From positions 434,001 to 498,000 of the forward strand of contig CAWAYL010000014.1 of NCBI GenBank assembly GCA_963786305.1: a DNA stretch of 64,000 nucleotides, given 5' to 3'. This DNA comes from CAKZLS01 sp963786305 (GTDB taxonomy: Bacteria; Pseudomonadota; Alphaproteobacteria; Rhodospirillales; Defluviicoccaceae). A program made the position numbers and the translations under genes. The notes beneath the pieces were generated by a model. That model ran no database searches, was not told the origin of the DNA, and worked only from the letters and a program-made list of their open reading frames with translations. The stretch's first letter is position 1; every line of letters begins with the position of its first letter. Positions 36,703 through 46,181 of this stretch are shown in pieces.

Positions 36703-38128
36703 TCAGGTCGAGGCGATCTGATCGGACGGTTGTGCATCGAGCGATGGAGTTCCGTCCGCCGTCGGCCAGGTGCCCCATCGCGCCGCGGCTTCGTTGAACA
36801 GTCGATCGATGGCGTCGCGATCCGCGCGATGCGGCAGATCGGCGGCGCAGCCGGCCCTGAGGGCGTCGCAGTGCCGCCGCACGGTGGCGCGCTGTGCTTC
36901 CGTTTGCAATTGGCCCAGCAGCCCAAACATCCGGCGCAACGCGTGCAGGGCGGCATTGCGGTCGGCTTGTACGTACGGGCCGGAGCTGTCCGAACATGGC
37001 TTCGGCGAAATCATCGAAATCCACCTCGGGGGCGACAATCCTCAGATTGCCCTCATCATCGTAGCGATGGGGGTTCGGGATGGCGCGGCCCGCCAGGTGC
37101 CCGAGCGCGGCGGTCAGCCAGTCGATGCAGGTTGTCGCGGTGAACGGGTCGTTCACCCCCGGCGATAAGGCCCGCGCCGCGACTTCCACCAGTTGGTTGA
37201 CCAGGAACAGCGCGTCCTGCGAGGCGGTGCGCCGGTTCCCGACAATAAAGGCGGCGCGGATTTCGCCGCGGACCCGATCGCTCACCATTCCGGCCGGTTT
37301 GGCCATGACGAGCGGGGTTCCGGGCGCGGCAAAGTCGCCGGGGTGCTTGAGAATCCACAAGACGAGGTCGTTTTTCTGCGCAATGCCCATGAGCTGCTCC
37401 CGCTCCTGGTGCTGCACGTATCCGCCCGTGTCCGCATTGACCGCGATGATGTCTTCCAGCGGCAGGCTGGCCTCGACCGCCGCGGCCACGACGCTTTCGC
37501 CGTCGGGGCCGTGACCATCGCCGGGGGTGGGGTGTCCAAGTTGCGACGGGTAGAGCACGTCGATGCGTGCCGCCAGCTTCCGCCCGACACCCGCGATCAT
37601 CTGCGAGATGTGAATGCTCTCGGGTATGTGATGAATGAAGTAAATCAGCACGCCGAGACTGGCGAGCGCCATCACGAGACCGCCGTGGACCGCGAGATCC
37701 GGAACAAAGATAAAGTCCTCTTCGGCGCCGTTACTGCCGCGAACCGTCCTCAGGACCAGCAGGCAATACAGGAAGGTGGCCACGAACGTGCCAAAAGTGA
37801 TCTGATTGCCGCGATCGTTCATGAAATTGCTCATGAGACGCGGCCCGAACTGGGCCGAAGCGTTCGCCACCGCGGCGATGGTGATGGAGAACGTGACGCC
37901 GGCAACGGTGATCATCGATCCGGCGATCGTCTGCAACTGGGCGCGGGCGCCCGTGGGCTGGTTGGCGTAGAGCCAGGGGACCTGACTGAGCCAGTTTGTT
38001 ACTCCCTCGAGACGATCCAGGGCGACCATGACGACCGACATGACGATGGCGCCGATCGCCATGCACAAGGGGATGGACCAGTAGCTCTGGCGAACGGTTT
38101 CGACGATTTTCCAGATGCGTGCGCGCAT
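36703..38128 (-). CDS. DUF2254 membrane protein (one frameshift)
   Basis: About 475 residues. Four membrane helices at the N-terminus (SIPLCMAIGAIVMSVVMVAL; AGSMITVAGVTFSITIAAVA; FGTFVATFLYCLLVLRTV; LVMALASLGVLIYFIHHIPE), then a soluble domain (IQAVNAD-type DIIAVNADTGGYVQHQ; ARALSPGVNDPFTATTCIDW). This is the DUF2254 layout. Near 36975 a C run is one base too long, and the last 95 residues (YVQADRNAALHALRRMFGLL to the stop at 36703) are in another frame. No function is established for the family. Confidence 0.85.
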
Positions 38129-38254
38129 GACCTAGTTCCCGTGGTTGAGCCTCCGGCAAGCCACGTCCATCGTCGCGCTCCCGTGCGGGACAGCATAACC
38201 CGCTTGCGGCCGGGCGCGCATCAACGGATTTGCGATCCGGCCGATGCGGCCGCT

Positions 38255-38692
38255 TCAGTCGATGTATTCGTATGTGTCCTGGAATTCTTCGCGCTGGATG
38301 CCGTAAATGTCGCCGGAGTCCTTGATCACCAGCACGCCGCCGGCCCGGATCCGCATCTCCTCCCCCCAGGGAGCCTGGAAGCGGACATTCTCCTGGAGCT
38401 CGACGACCTTCACCGGCGGCGAGACCGGTTCGTAGACATCCGGCTCCCGGTCGGACGATAGCGCTTTCGAAATTCCTCGCCCTGGACCACATAGTCCTCG
38501 CCGCCCGGGTTTTCCACCACGTAGTCGCCCGGTTTGGCGGCGTTCTCGGTTTCCTGGAACCCGTCCCGCATCTCGGAAGCGACCTGTTCGTCGCGGGTCG
38601 CGCGGCGGGCGTGCACGCGTGCGCACTTCCGGGCGAGACGCGCGCCGGACAAATCGATCTGGTCCGGATCTATCGCGTTTGAACTCTGTCAT
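38255..38692 (-). CDS. Hypothetical soluble protein, frameshifted
   Basis: About 145 residues in at least two frames. One frame has RDEQVASEMRDGFQETENAA and PGDYVVENPGGEDYVVQGEE; the other carries the end, VKVVELQENVRFQAPWGEEM and IKDSGDIYGIQREEFQDTYE. The break is near 38455, and another may lie near the N-terminus. The two halves share a tandem theme (a short beta segment ending in ...EEF), so this may be a duplicated small domain. I do not recognise a family. Confidence 0.5.
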   Translation of the reverse strand: MTEFKRDRSGPDRFVRRASRPEVRTRARPPRDPRRTGRFRDAGRVPGNRERRQTGRLRGGKPGRRGLCGPGRGISKALSSDREPDVYEPVSPPVKVVELQENVRFQAPWGEEMRIRAGGVLVIKDSGDIYGIQREEFQDTYEYID

Positions 38693-38873
38693 GGATGGCG
38701 CTCCGCTCCTCCAACGCCGAACCGCGGCCCCTGCACGGGGCGCGTCCGCGCGCTTTACAACACGGGATGGCCGTCGGTTCTGCATGCACCGCCCGCGCTC
38801 GAGCGTGGCCGGGGACGTCGGAACCCTGTCGGTCGATGTGTTGGCAGGATAACCGATTTCGGAGTTGCTTGGC

Positions 38874-39701
38874 ATGGTGGCGATTGCGTCGCTGGTTTTT
38901 ATTTTGTTCCTCTCGTTGATCGTCGTCCGGGTCGCCGCCGTCGCCCTGACACTGACGGGCATGTCCCGGGAGGTGGCGCGCTTTCAGGCCCGCTCGGCCT
39001 GGACCGGCACCGGTTTTACGACCGCCGAGTCGGAGCAGGTGGTCAGTCATCCGGCGCGCCGCGAAATCATCAGCTTTCTGATCCTGCTGCGCAACGCCGG
39101 CTTCGTAACGGCGGCATCGGCGCTGGTCTTGTCTTTTGTCGGCGTCGAGAATACAACGGAAGGGTGGCCCCGCCTGGGGGCTCTCATGCTGGGTCTGGTG
39201 GCGCTGCGGCTGCGCGGCGAGAAGCGACTGGATCGACAACTGGATGTCGAGAGCCATCGTCTGGACGCTGAAGCAGTATACTTCTATCGATACCCGCGAC
39301 TATGCTGGACCTACTCCATCTGGCGGGCGAATACGGCGTCAAGGAGCTTAAAGGTGAAGGCGGGCGACGGGCTGGCCGGCGAGACGCTGAAGAGGCTGAA
39401 ATTGCCAGATGAGGGAGTGCTGGTGCTCGGTATTGCCCGTTCTGGCGGCGAGTTCCTGGGAGCGCCCCATGGCGACACCGAAGTGCACGAAGGTGATGTG
39501 ATGCTGCTGTACGGCCGGTCCTCGACGTTAAAGCATATCGATCGGCGGCGCGCCGACTTCGCGGGCGCGGAGGATCGTCGCGAAGCCGTCGAACGCCAGC
39601 GCGACATCGAAGCCGAGGAACGACGGAGCGAGGAGCGCGCTGGCGAGGGTCCGGCGGCGAACAACGACGACCGGACGGCACGGACGGGGCACGATGATTG
39701 A
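38874..39701 (+). CDS. Membrane protein with TrkA-C domain (three frameshifts)
   Basis: About 275 residues. The N-terminus has membrane helices and the segment SREVARFQARSAWTGTGFTT, as in a family of Trk-like membrane proteins; the C-terminus is a TrkA-C domain (GLAGETLKRLKLPDEGVLVL, HEGDVMLLYGRSSTLKHID) that usually binds a nucleotide ligand. Between about 39190 and 39355 the coding potential moves through three frames (RSDWIDNWMSRAIVWTLKQY, then LLHLAGEYGVKEL), with an extra A in CTTAAAGG. The last residues overlap the start of the next gene by 8 bp. Confidence 0.75.
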   Translation: MVAIASLVFILFLSLIVVRVAAVALTLTGMSREVARFQARSAWTGTGFTTAESEQVVSHPARREIISFLILLRNAGFVTAASALVLSFVGVENTTEGWPRLGALMLGLVALRLRGEKRLDRQLDVESHRLDAEAVYFYRYPRLCWTYSIWRANTASRSLKVKAGDGLAGETLKRLKLPDEGVLVLGIARSGGEFLGAPHGDTEVHEGDVMLLYGRSSTLKHIDRRRADFAGAEDRREAVERQRDIEAEERRSEERAGEGPAANNDDRTARTGHDD

Positions 39702-40734
39702 TTTCACGGCGCTGTCGACGTGGTGGGTGGTTGCGGCTTTTGCAATCGCCGGCATCGCCGTTGTCTTTGCCGGAATTCGCATGTCGGCGGTGGCGGATCG
39801 CCTCGCCGATGTAACGGGGTTCGGCGAGGCCGCTACCGGCGCCGTGCTTCTCGGCGCCAGCACCTCGTTGCCGGGGATCGTCACGTCGGTCACCGCCGCC
39901 GGCACCGGCCACCCGGAGCTCGCCATCAGCAACGCCGCCGGCGGGATCGCGGTCCAGACGTTGTTCATCGCCGTCGCCGATTTCGCCTATCGACGGGCCA
40001 ACCTGGAGCATGCCGCCGCGTCGGCGGTCAATCTCGTTCACGGAACCATGCTCATCGTGCTGCTGTCGCTGCCGCTGATCGCCCATGCGGCGCCGCAGGT
40101 GACCGTCTGGAGTGTAAACCCCTGTACCCCTTTGCTGATTGTTGCGTATCTGTTCGGCCTGCGATTGGCGTCGCAGACCGGAGAAGGGAAGATGTGGGGG
40201 CCGCGCAAGACATCGGAAACGCAGGTCGACGAGCCCGATGAGCCGCCCGGGGACCGAAGCGCCATCCTCTCTCTCGCCGCGACGTTCGCCGTGCTCTGCG
40301 CCATAATCGCGGTGTCCGGATATGTCATCGCCAAGTCCGGGATCGTGATCGCCGCGCGGGCCGAGATCGGTGAAGGCGTCGTCGGCGCTCTTCTCACCGG
40401 GGTCGTGACCTCGTTGCCGGAGCTTGTCGTGACCGTCGCGGCGGTCCGCCGCGGCGCCCTGACCCTTGCCGTCGGCGGCATCCTCGGCGGCAACACCTTC
40501 GACGTTTTGTTCGTCGCGTTTTCCGATGTAGCGTATCGCGAGGGCTCAATCTATGGCGCCTTCACGGGTCAGCAGACGATGCTTTTCCTCGTTTCCATCC
40601 TGATGACGACGGTGCTGCTTCTCGGGCTGTTGCGTCGAGAGAAGCACGGCATCGCCAACGTCGGCTTCGAGAGTGTTCTGATTATCCTGATTTATCTCAC
40701 CGGAATGGGACTGATGGCCGTCAGTTCGTCCTGA
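39694..40734 (+). CDS. Sodium/calcium exchanger family membrane protein
   Basis: 346 aa with two homologous halves of about five helices each. The alpha-repeats are GAVLLGASTSLPGIVTSVTA with GGIAVQTLF, and GALLTGVVTSLPELVVTVAA with ILGGNTFDVLF. The acidic residue of the first repeat (usually S-x-P-E) is replaced by Gly, while the second keeps S-L-P-E. A hydrophilic loop separates the halves. It overlaps the upstream TrkA-C gene, so the two may act together in ion homeostasis. A hairpin follows. Confidence 0.85.
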   Translation: MIDFTALSTWWVVAAFAIAGIAVVFAGIRMSAVADRLADVTGFGEAATGAVLLGASTSLPGIVTSVTAAGTGHPELAISNAAGGIAVQTLFIAVADFAYRRANLEHAAASAVNLVHGTMLIVLLSLPLIAHAAPQVTVWSVNPCTPLLIVAYLFGLRLASQTGEGKMWGPRKTSETQVDEPDEPPGDRSAILSLAATFAVLCAIIAVSGYVIAKSGIVIAARAEIGEGVVGALLTGVVTSLPELVVTVAAVRRGALTLAVGGILGGNTFDVLFVAFSDVAYREGSIYGAFTGQQTMLFLVSILMTTVLLLGLLRREKHGIANVGFESVLIILIYLTGMGLMAVSSS

Positions 40735-40815
40735 GCCTTCATTGGCCCTACCGCCACGATGAAAACAGTTTATCGAACCGAACCAAAATGCGTCTCCGCA
40801 TTGCGCGGTCGATAG

Positions 40816-40850
40816 GCGCGCCGGAGACGGCAATGCCGCCTCCGGCGCGC
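40816..40850. terminator. Hairpin after the exchanger gene
   Basis: GCGCGCCGGAG and CTCCGGCGCGC, perfect 11-bp arms with a 13-nt partly paired loop, between convergent genes. AAAGGG follows, no T run. Confidence 0.6.
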
Positions 40851-40929
40851 AAAGGGACTCACGGACGGGGTTCCGGAGTAGCTCACGGCTCCGAATAGCA
40901 TCAGGTACAATCGAGCCGCTCAGTCTGCT

Positions 40930-41004
40930 TTAAGCCAGCCCGAGAAACGACAGAATGAACAACACGACGACGATGACGCCAATGATGTAGAAGATGCTGT
41001 GCAT
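40930..41004 (-). CDS. 24-residue membrane miniprotein
   Basis: Encodes a single hydrophobic helix starting MHSIFYIIGVIVVVLFILSF and ending LGLA. AGGAGT lies a few bases before the ATG. It starts 6 bp after the brkB-type gene on the same strand. Single-helix miniproteins of this shape are common in proteobacterial stress operons, but no function is known. Confidence 0.65.
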   Translation of the reverse strand: MHSIFYIIGVIVVVLFILSFLGLA

Positions 41005-41010
41005 TGGTTC

Positions 41011-42006
41011 TTACTCCTCTGTGGTCTGATTGGGTTTCTTTGTTGGCGCTGATTGCTCGATTGCGTGATCTGCCACATACGCATTTCGAGAGCCGGCCGG
41101 CCTGGGCGTGCCGGTCGTGGAGTCGCGGCGGGTTTGATGTTCCAGTTCCGCGTTCAATTCCGCGCCGAGACAGACACAGTAGGCGGATACGAAGAACCAC
41201 ATTAGAAGCACCACCACCGCTCCCAACGACCCATACGTCTCGTTGTAGCTTCCAAAGTTCTCCACGTAGAATGAGAACAGCACCGATCCCGCGAGCCACA
41301 GGAACGTCGCCACGATGGCTCCCGGCGTGATCCAGCGAAACTTGGCCGTGGCACGGCTTGGGCCCCAGCGATACAAGATCGCCAGCGCGCCAATGGCCAT
41401 CACCGCGATGAGCGGCCACCGAAGCCAAAGCACGATCGTCTCTATCGTACCGCTGCGATCCATGACAGCCGCGGCAGCCGGCAGGCCGGCGATCAGCAAG
41501 ATCGCCGCGACAACGAAAACGACGGCGCCCGCGGTAAATACCAAAGCGACGGCGTTAAGTTGGACCATGCCCCGGCTTTCCTTTTCTTCGTAGGCGATGT
41601 TGATCGCCGTAAACAGGGCCTTGATCCCCTTGGCCGAACTCCAGATCGCCAAGGCAAGGGTAAAGATCACGCCGAGGCCAATGGCGGCGTTCTCCCGCGA
41701 CGCCAGCGCGGTCATTTGATCATCGAGGATGGAGAAAGCCCCCTCGGGCATGAGGTCGCGCAACGGGGCCAGATGCGACGACACCTCCGCGGGATCCGAT
41801 AACAACCCGTAGATCATCACCATCGCCGTCAGGGCTGGAAACAACGCGAGAAGCGCATAGAATGCAACGCCCGCGGCAACGATCGACAGGTTGTCGTTAC
41901 TCACCTCACCGACGACCCGTCGTAAGACCTGGACCCATCCCTGGCGTGGAATGTCCGACGGCCTGTCGGCATATTGCCCGCGCGCTCCTACACTGTACTC
42001 GACCAT
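41011..42006 (-). CDS. YihY/BrkB-family membrane protein
   Basis: 331 aa with about six helices and the family pattern NDNLSIVAAGVAFYALLALF, then ETYGSLGAVVVLLMWFFVSA near the C-terminus. Once thought to be RNase BN, the family is now of uncertain function. The start MVEYSVGARG is taken because upstream sequence belongs to the DUF3618 gene; the ribosome site is weak. It is third in the minus-strand cluster holin-like, DUF3618, YihY, miniprotein. Confidence 0.88.
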   Translation of the reverse strand: MVEYSVGARGQYADRPSDIPRQGWVQVLRRVVGEVSNDNLSIVAAGVAFYALLALFPALTAMVMIYGLLSDPAEVSSHLAPLRDLMPEGAFSILDDQMTALASRENAAIGLGVIFTLALAIWSSAKGIKALFTAINIAYEEKESRGMVQLNAVALVFTAGAVVFVVAAILLIAGLPAAAAVMDRSGTIETIVLWLRWPLIAVMAIGALAILYRWGPSRATAKFRWITPGAIVATFLWLAGSVLFSFYVENFGSYNETYGSLGAVVVLLMWFFVSAYCVCLGAELNAELEHQTRRDSTTGTPRPAGSRNAYVADHAIEQSAPTKKPNQTTEE

Positions 42007-42058
42007 TTCCGATCTGTTCCCGACTGTTCGATACGCTTGGCCGGTCGTGCCATTCCCG

Positions 42059-42598
42059 CTAGGGAATGGGCACTGACTTGTCCTCCTCGGTCGCGCCCTC
42101 CGTGTGGACCGATGGATCCGTTGCACGAACCGGGCGCTCCGCGTCGTGAAACTTCGGCGCGGGAGAGGGCGTTTCCACCGTCGCTCCTGTCACCGCGGCC
42201 CCTGTAGCCCCCGATCCTGCACCCATTGCACCCGATCCTGTCGCACCCGATCCCGTTGCACTGGATCCCGCCACGACAGGCGATCGGTGCGGCTCGCCGC
42301 GCGGCCTTGCAACCGGCACTACCGCGCGTGTGCGGCCGCCTTGGTCGCGGCTTGCCATCAACAGCCACGCAAGACCCGCTCCCAGCACCACGGCCGGCAC
42401 GGGGTTGTCTCGGATGGTGCGTCCAACCCCGGCCGCGAATGCGCCGCCTTCTTGGCGGGAGGCTTCGATGACCCGATCCATGATCGCGCCTCGTGACAGG
42501 CGGAGCCGCAAGGCCGTCAGCGTTCGATCGATATCGGCGCGGGTTCGCGCGATCTCGCGCTCCCACGCGTCGGGAGACCGGCTCTGTGCTTCGATCAT
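42059..42598 (-). CDS. DUF3618 protein with Gly/Ser/Ala-Thr repeat linker
   Basis: 179 aa. The N-terminus WEREIARTRADIDRTLTALR and the membrane segment NPVPAVVLGAGLAWLLMA are DUF3618-like and parallel the protein at 25634. Residues about 112-140 are a repeat of SGATG/SGAMG units written by imperfect 10-20-bp DNA repeats at 42200-42260. It overlaps the preceding holin-like gene by 4 bp, so translation is coupled. Confidence 0.82.
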   Translation of the reverse strand: MIEAQSRSPDAWEREIARTRADIDRTLTALRLRLSRGAIMDRVIEASRQEGGAFAAGVGRTIRDNPVPAVVLGAGLAWLLMASRDQGGRTRAVVPVARPRGEPHRSPVVAGSSATGSGATGSGAMGAGSGATGAAVTGATVETPSPAPKFHDAERPVRATDPSVHTEGATEEDKSVPIP

Positions 42599-42981
42599 CG
42601 GACCTTGTCCATTACCATCTCGCGGTCTTCGCGCATCGCTTTCATGGTGCGCTCCGGCGCGAGGTTGTCGAGCTTGACCCGTGACTGGCCCTGCTGGATC
42701 AGAATGAACGCCAATAACGCAACCCCGCCGCCGACCAGCAGCGAGGCGTAAGTCGGTGGCATGATGTTGGACAAAGCCAGTACCAGCGCCTGAAGCAGGA
42801 TGAGCAGGCCGCAGAAGGCAACCAGCAAGCCGACCATCAAGCTGACCAGACCGGTCATCACCTGCGACAATTTTTCGGAGCTTTCGGCCTGGGCCAGACG
42901 CAATTCTTGACGAATGAGTGTGCTCACTCCGTTAATCAGGTCCGACATCAGCGTCGTGACGGGCTGATCGTGGCGTACCAT
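42595..42981 (-). CDS. Holin-superfamily III (DUF1469-like) membrane protein
   Basis: 128 aa. A helical head (LMSDLINGVSTLIRQELRLA, AESSEKLSQ), then two membrane helices (GLVSLMVGLLVAFCGLLILL; ASLLVGGGVALLAFILI) and a charged tail. The family is named for phage holins, but the chromosomal versions travel with DUF3618 and DUF883 stress proteins, as here. GAGGAGAATAGCG precedes the ATG. First gene of its cluster; upstream on the minus strand is a weak EcfG-like element (GGAAC-N16-AGTT, 43056-43080). Confidence 0.85.
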   Translation of the reverse strand: MVRHDQPVTTLMSDLINGVSTLIRQELRLAQAESSEKLSQVMTGLVSLMVGLLVAFCGLLILLQALVLALSNIMPPTYASLLVGGGVALLAFILIQQGQSRVKLDNLAPERTMKAMREDREMVMDKVR

Positions 42982-43157
42982 CGCTATTCTCCTCTGTTTG
43001 TCATTTCCCTCGGCACGGCATTGGCGCCGGGTGGATCTGTCCCGTATCAGAACGAAACTCATAAATGCCTCGAGAGTTCCCGACGGCAGCAATGTTAGTG
43101 CCCTTTGCGGATCCAGACCACCAGGAGGGTGCGCTGGTGCCTCGGCCGGGCAGATCC

Positions 43158-43182
43158 GGAACTTTTATCCAGCGGCCGGGTT
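43158..43182 (+). promoter_or_regulatory. Relaxed EcfG-like promoter before the cardiolipin synthase gene
   Basis: GGAAC, 16 bp, GGTT: one mismatch to CGTT. It lies in the 350-bp gap 42982-43332, which also holds the minus-strand element at 43056-43080 and no other recognisable feature. Confidence 0.4.
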
Positions 43183-43332
43183 GTGTAGAAACCAAATTCG
43201 AAGAAACGCGATGGTACCAGGGTGGCGCGAGATGTCGGACGAACGGTCGGCGACATCGGCCGCGTGGATGCACCGTTCGGAAGCTAATGGACGAGTTGGT
43301 CCCCAAAAGGGGATACGCGGGGGCGGTCGGAT

Positions 43333-44574
43333 ATGGCACAGTATCCGCCGCCGATGGCTTTGGGGCTGTGGCCGCCGCCACAGCGTATCCGCAGGGACGA
43401 AGGGGGTCTGGTCGTGACCGAGGACAATAATACGGATTACCGACTCGCGTTCGAGGGGCTGATCGGCATCCCCTTTTCCGAGGGCAACCGCATCGACGTT
43501 CTGCGAAACGGATGCCGCATATTCCCTGCAATGTTGGAAGCGATCGAAGGCGCGACCCACAGCATTGAATTTTTGACGTTCATCTATTGGACGGGCGATA
43601 TCGCCGAACGGTTCGCCGAGGCTCTTGCGCAGCGGGCGCAGGCCGGCGTCCAGGTCCGCGTCATGCTGGACGCTTTCGGAGCCGCGGAAATGTCGCCACA
43701 GTTGGTCAGCCAGATGGAGGAGGCGGGCTGCCAAGTCCGATGGTTCCGGCCCCTGGCTAACTGGAAGATCTGGAGCAACGACAACCGTACCCACCGTAAG
43801 GTGCTGGTCGCCGACGGCCGCGTTGGCTTCACCGGTGGTGTCGGCATAGCCGAGGAATGGGAAGGCGACGCGCGCGATGAAACCGAGTGGCGCGACACGC
43901 ATTTTCGAATACGCGGCCCCGCCGTGCATGGGCTTCAGTCCGCGTTTTACGGAAATTGGGTCGAGGGCGGCGGCTTGATGGACGAAGCCTTGGCCACGGT
44001 GACAGCCCTGCAGTCCGCCGGCGAGGCGCGCATTCAGGTCATCCGCGCGTCGGCGGCGGTCGGTTGGAGCGATATCGCCTCGCTTTTGCAGACGGTCTTC
44101 GCGCGGGCGGAACGCCGTATTCGCTTCGTCACTCCGTATCTGGCTCCCGACGAGGCCTCGACCCGGCTGCTGCTCGATGCCGAGCGGCGTGGTGTCGAGA
44201 TCGAGATCATGATACCCGGCCCCTACACCGACCGGCGAATGTCCCGCCTCGCCGGAGCCGATCAGGTGGAGGCGCTGCTGGAAGCGGGTATCAGGATATG
44301 GCGATATCAGCCGACAATGATTCACGCCAAGGTGATCCTCATCGATGGCGTCATCGCGTGCATTGGTTCGGCGAACTTCAATCACCGCTCGGTATTGAAG
44401 GACGACGAGATCGTCTTGGTCATCGATTGCCCGGAAACCGTGACCACGCTTGAGCGGCATTTCGAAGAAGACAGGCAGCGTTGCGAACCGCTGGATATGG
44501 ATACTTGGCACCGCCGCGGACTGTTGCGCCGCATTATGGAATTTGGCGCAGGGGTGTTTCGACAGCAGGTTTGA
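43333..44574 (+). CDS. Cardiolipin synthase-like phospholipase D family protein
   Basis: 413 aa with two HKD motifs: H154 in THRKVLVADGRVGFTGG and H331 in IHAKVILIDGVIACIGSANF. These form the bilobed active site that joins phosphatidylglycerols into cardiolipin. FIYWTGDIAERFAEAL and NWVEGGG are also ClsA/ClsB-like. There is no N-terminal membrane pair, so it resembles the ClsB type and is probably membrane-peripheral. The ATG at 43333 is the first in frame; a GTG at 43414 (VTEDNNTDYRL) is an alternative. Convergent with the DUF4112 gene, 3 bp apart. Confidence 0.87.
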   Translation: MAQYPPPMALGLWPPPQRIRRDEGGLVVTEDNNTDYRLAFEGLIGIPFSEGNRIDVLRNGCRIFPAMLEAIEGATHSIEFLTFIYWTGDIAERFAEALAQRAQAGVQVRVMLDAFGAAEMSPQLVSQMEEAGCQVRWFRPLANWKIWSNDNRTHRKVLVADGRVGFTGGVGIAEEWEGDARDETEWRDTHFRIRGPAVHGLQSAFYGNWVEGGGLMDEALATVTALQSAGEARIQVIRASAAVGWSDIASLLQTVFARAERRIRFVTPYLAPDEASTRLLLDAERRGVEIEIMIPGPYTDRRMSRLAGADQVEALLEAGIRIWRYQPTMIHAKVILIDGVIACIGSANFNHRSVLKDDEIVLVIDCPETVTTLERHFEEDRQRCEPLDMDTWHRRGLLRRIMEFGAGVFRQQV

Positions 44575-44577
44575 GGA

Positions 44578-45027
44578 TTATGCCGATTCGAATTCCATCG
44601 CGTCTGGACGCGTGCTTTTGGCGTGCTCGAGAAGAAGACGCACGTTTTTACGGTTGGCCTTCCAATGAATATCCGCGAAATCCCCGACGATCGGAATAAT
44701 CCCCACCGCCGCGTCGATCGCGATATTACTGACCATTTTCATGAGCAGGCGCTTCGGGATGCCGAGCCGGCGGGCCTCGAGAACGATATAGCCGGAGATA
44801 GCTGCGGTGGCGATATCGCCGATACCGGGAACCAGTCCGACAACGCCATCCAAGCCGAATCGTATGTTGGTTCCAGGAACACGGAATCGATCGTCGAGCA
44901 TGTACGCGAGGTTGGAAAGGCGGTTCAGCGTGGCGTCATGGTGGCCACGGTCAACGTGATCTGCATTCGCTTCATGAGTAGTAGCGGTCGCCAGCTCGGG
45001 AGATCGAACAGAGGTCGTAGTTGTCAT
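44578..45027 (-). CDS. DUF4112 membrane protein
   Basis: 149 aa. The segments LAYMLDDRFRVPGTNIRFGL and DGVVGLVPGIGDIATAAISG with AAVGIIPIVGDFADIHWKAN are the DUF4112 signature, with two hydrophobic stretches. No function known. A relaxed EcfG-like element (GGAAC-N17-GGTT) lies on the minus strand at 45070-45095, 43 bp upstream. Confidence 0.88.
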   Translation of the reverse strand: MTTTTSVRSPELATATTHEANADHVDRGHHDATLNRLSNLAYMLDDRFRVPGTNIRFGLDGVVGLVPGIGDIATAAISGYIVLEARRLGIPKRLLMKMVSNIAIDAAVGIIPIVGDFADIHWKANRKNVRLLLEHAKSTRPDAMEFESA

Positions 45028-45197
45028 GATGGCTCCAATACTTGGTGCACCAAGGTATCGTCCGATAAGAACCCGCGAGCCGGAAGGTTGGTTCCCGGCT
45101 CCGTGGATTTTTCCCGGCTCGACGGTCGGAATATGAGGTGGTCCCGGTCAGGTTGTCCGGCTTAGGCGATATCACGATCATGTAGGGAGATACAGAG

Positions 45198-45974
45198 ATG
45201 GAAAAAATCGTCCGGAGTGCGTTGAGGGTTCCGGTGTTGCTGCTCGTCGTGGCCGTTGTCGCGGCGTGCGAAACCGCGCCGGTCACCGGCCGCAATCAGT
45301 TCATTCTGGTGTCCGAGCCGGAGGCCCGCGAGATGGGGTTGCAGGCCTACCAGCAAATCCTCGACAAGAGCACCGTCTCCAATCGGCAGGACTACAAGCG
45401 CCGCGTTGAGACGGTCGGGCGCCGCATCGCCGCCGTCAGCGGCAAACCGGACCTCGATTGGGAATTCACGGTCATCGAGGACGAAACGCCCAACGCGTTC
45501 GCCCTACCGGGCGGCAAGGTCGGCGTTCACAGCGGCCTGTTCGACGTGGTGGAAAATGACGATCAGCTGGCGACGGTGATGGCCCACGAAGTGGCGCACG
45601 CCATCGCCCGGCACGGCTCGGAACGGATGAGTCAGCAAATGGTGGTTCAAGGCGGATTACAGGGGATCGGCGCCGCCACCGGCAACGCCGGTTATGTGCA
45701 GGTGGCCGCCACCGCCGCGACCCTCGGTATCATTTTGCCGTATTCGCGGAGTCAAGAAGCGGAGGCCGATCACATCGGCCTTATCTACATGGCCAAGGCC
45801 GGATACGATCCGCGCGCCGCGATCCAGCTTTGGAAGAATTTCGACGCACTCGGCGGCGGGCGCCCTCCCGAATTCGTCTCGACCCATCCGTCTCCCGGCT
45901 CGCGTATCGAACGCCTTCAGGAACTGATGCCCGAGGCCATGGACATCTACAGACGGAACACGTCGCAAGAATAG
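45198..45974 (+). CDS. M48-family metalloprotease, lipoprotein
   Basis: 258 aa. A lipoprotein signal (PVLLLVVAVVAAC, Cys24), then an M48 domain with the zinc site HEVAH at residues 130-134 and the third ligand in RSQEAEADHIGLIYMAKAGY. PNAFALPGGKVGVHSGLFDV is the usual substrate-groove strand. It resembles BepA/LoiP-type periplasmic proteases that look after outer-membrane proteins. GGAGATACAGAG precedes the ATG. Frame intact. Confidence 0.93.
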   Translation: MEKIVRSALRVPVLLLVVAVVAACETAPVTGRNQFILVSEPEAREMGLQAYQQILDKSTVSNRQDYKRRVETVGRRIAAVSGKPDLDWEFTVIEDETPNAFALPGGKVGVHSGLFDVVENDDQLATVMAHEVAHAIARHGSERMSQQMVVQGGLQGIGAATGNAGYVQVAATAATLGIILPYSRSQEAEADHIGLIYMAKAGYDPRAAIQLWKNFDALGGGRPPEFVSTHPSPGSRIERLQELMPEAMDIYRRNTSQE

Positions 45975-46181
45975 GCGAACGCCGCCGATGGAAAATAACC
46001 GACGGCCGGAACCAAATCGGCATTCAGGGGTTTTTTATCACGCACCAAGGAGGATGCGCCTCCCCGACCCCTTCCGCAAGCATCCTCCGGCCCTTGATCC
46101 CCTGGTCTGAAACCCCGGACCGGGGGATCATATTTAACCGCCATGAATGAGTTTTTTGTACGGAGGCTGCCCGCGCGCTGT

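Noticed and set aside
42195..42265. Short CCCGATCC-type DNA repeats
   Set aside because: They encode the SGATG linker of a DUF3618 protein in frame; not CRISPR and not an origin iteron.
42595..42981. Holin-superfamily gene as a sign of a prophage
   Set aside because: No endolysin, capsid, integrase or attachment site is nearby, and the neighbours are chromosomal stress genes.
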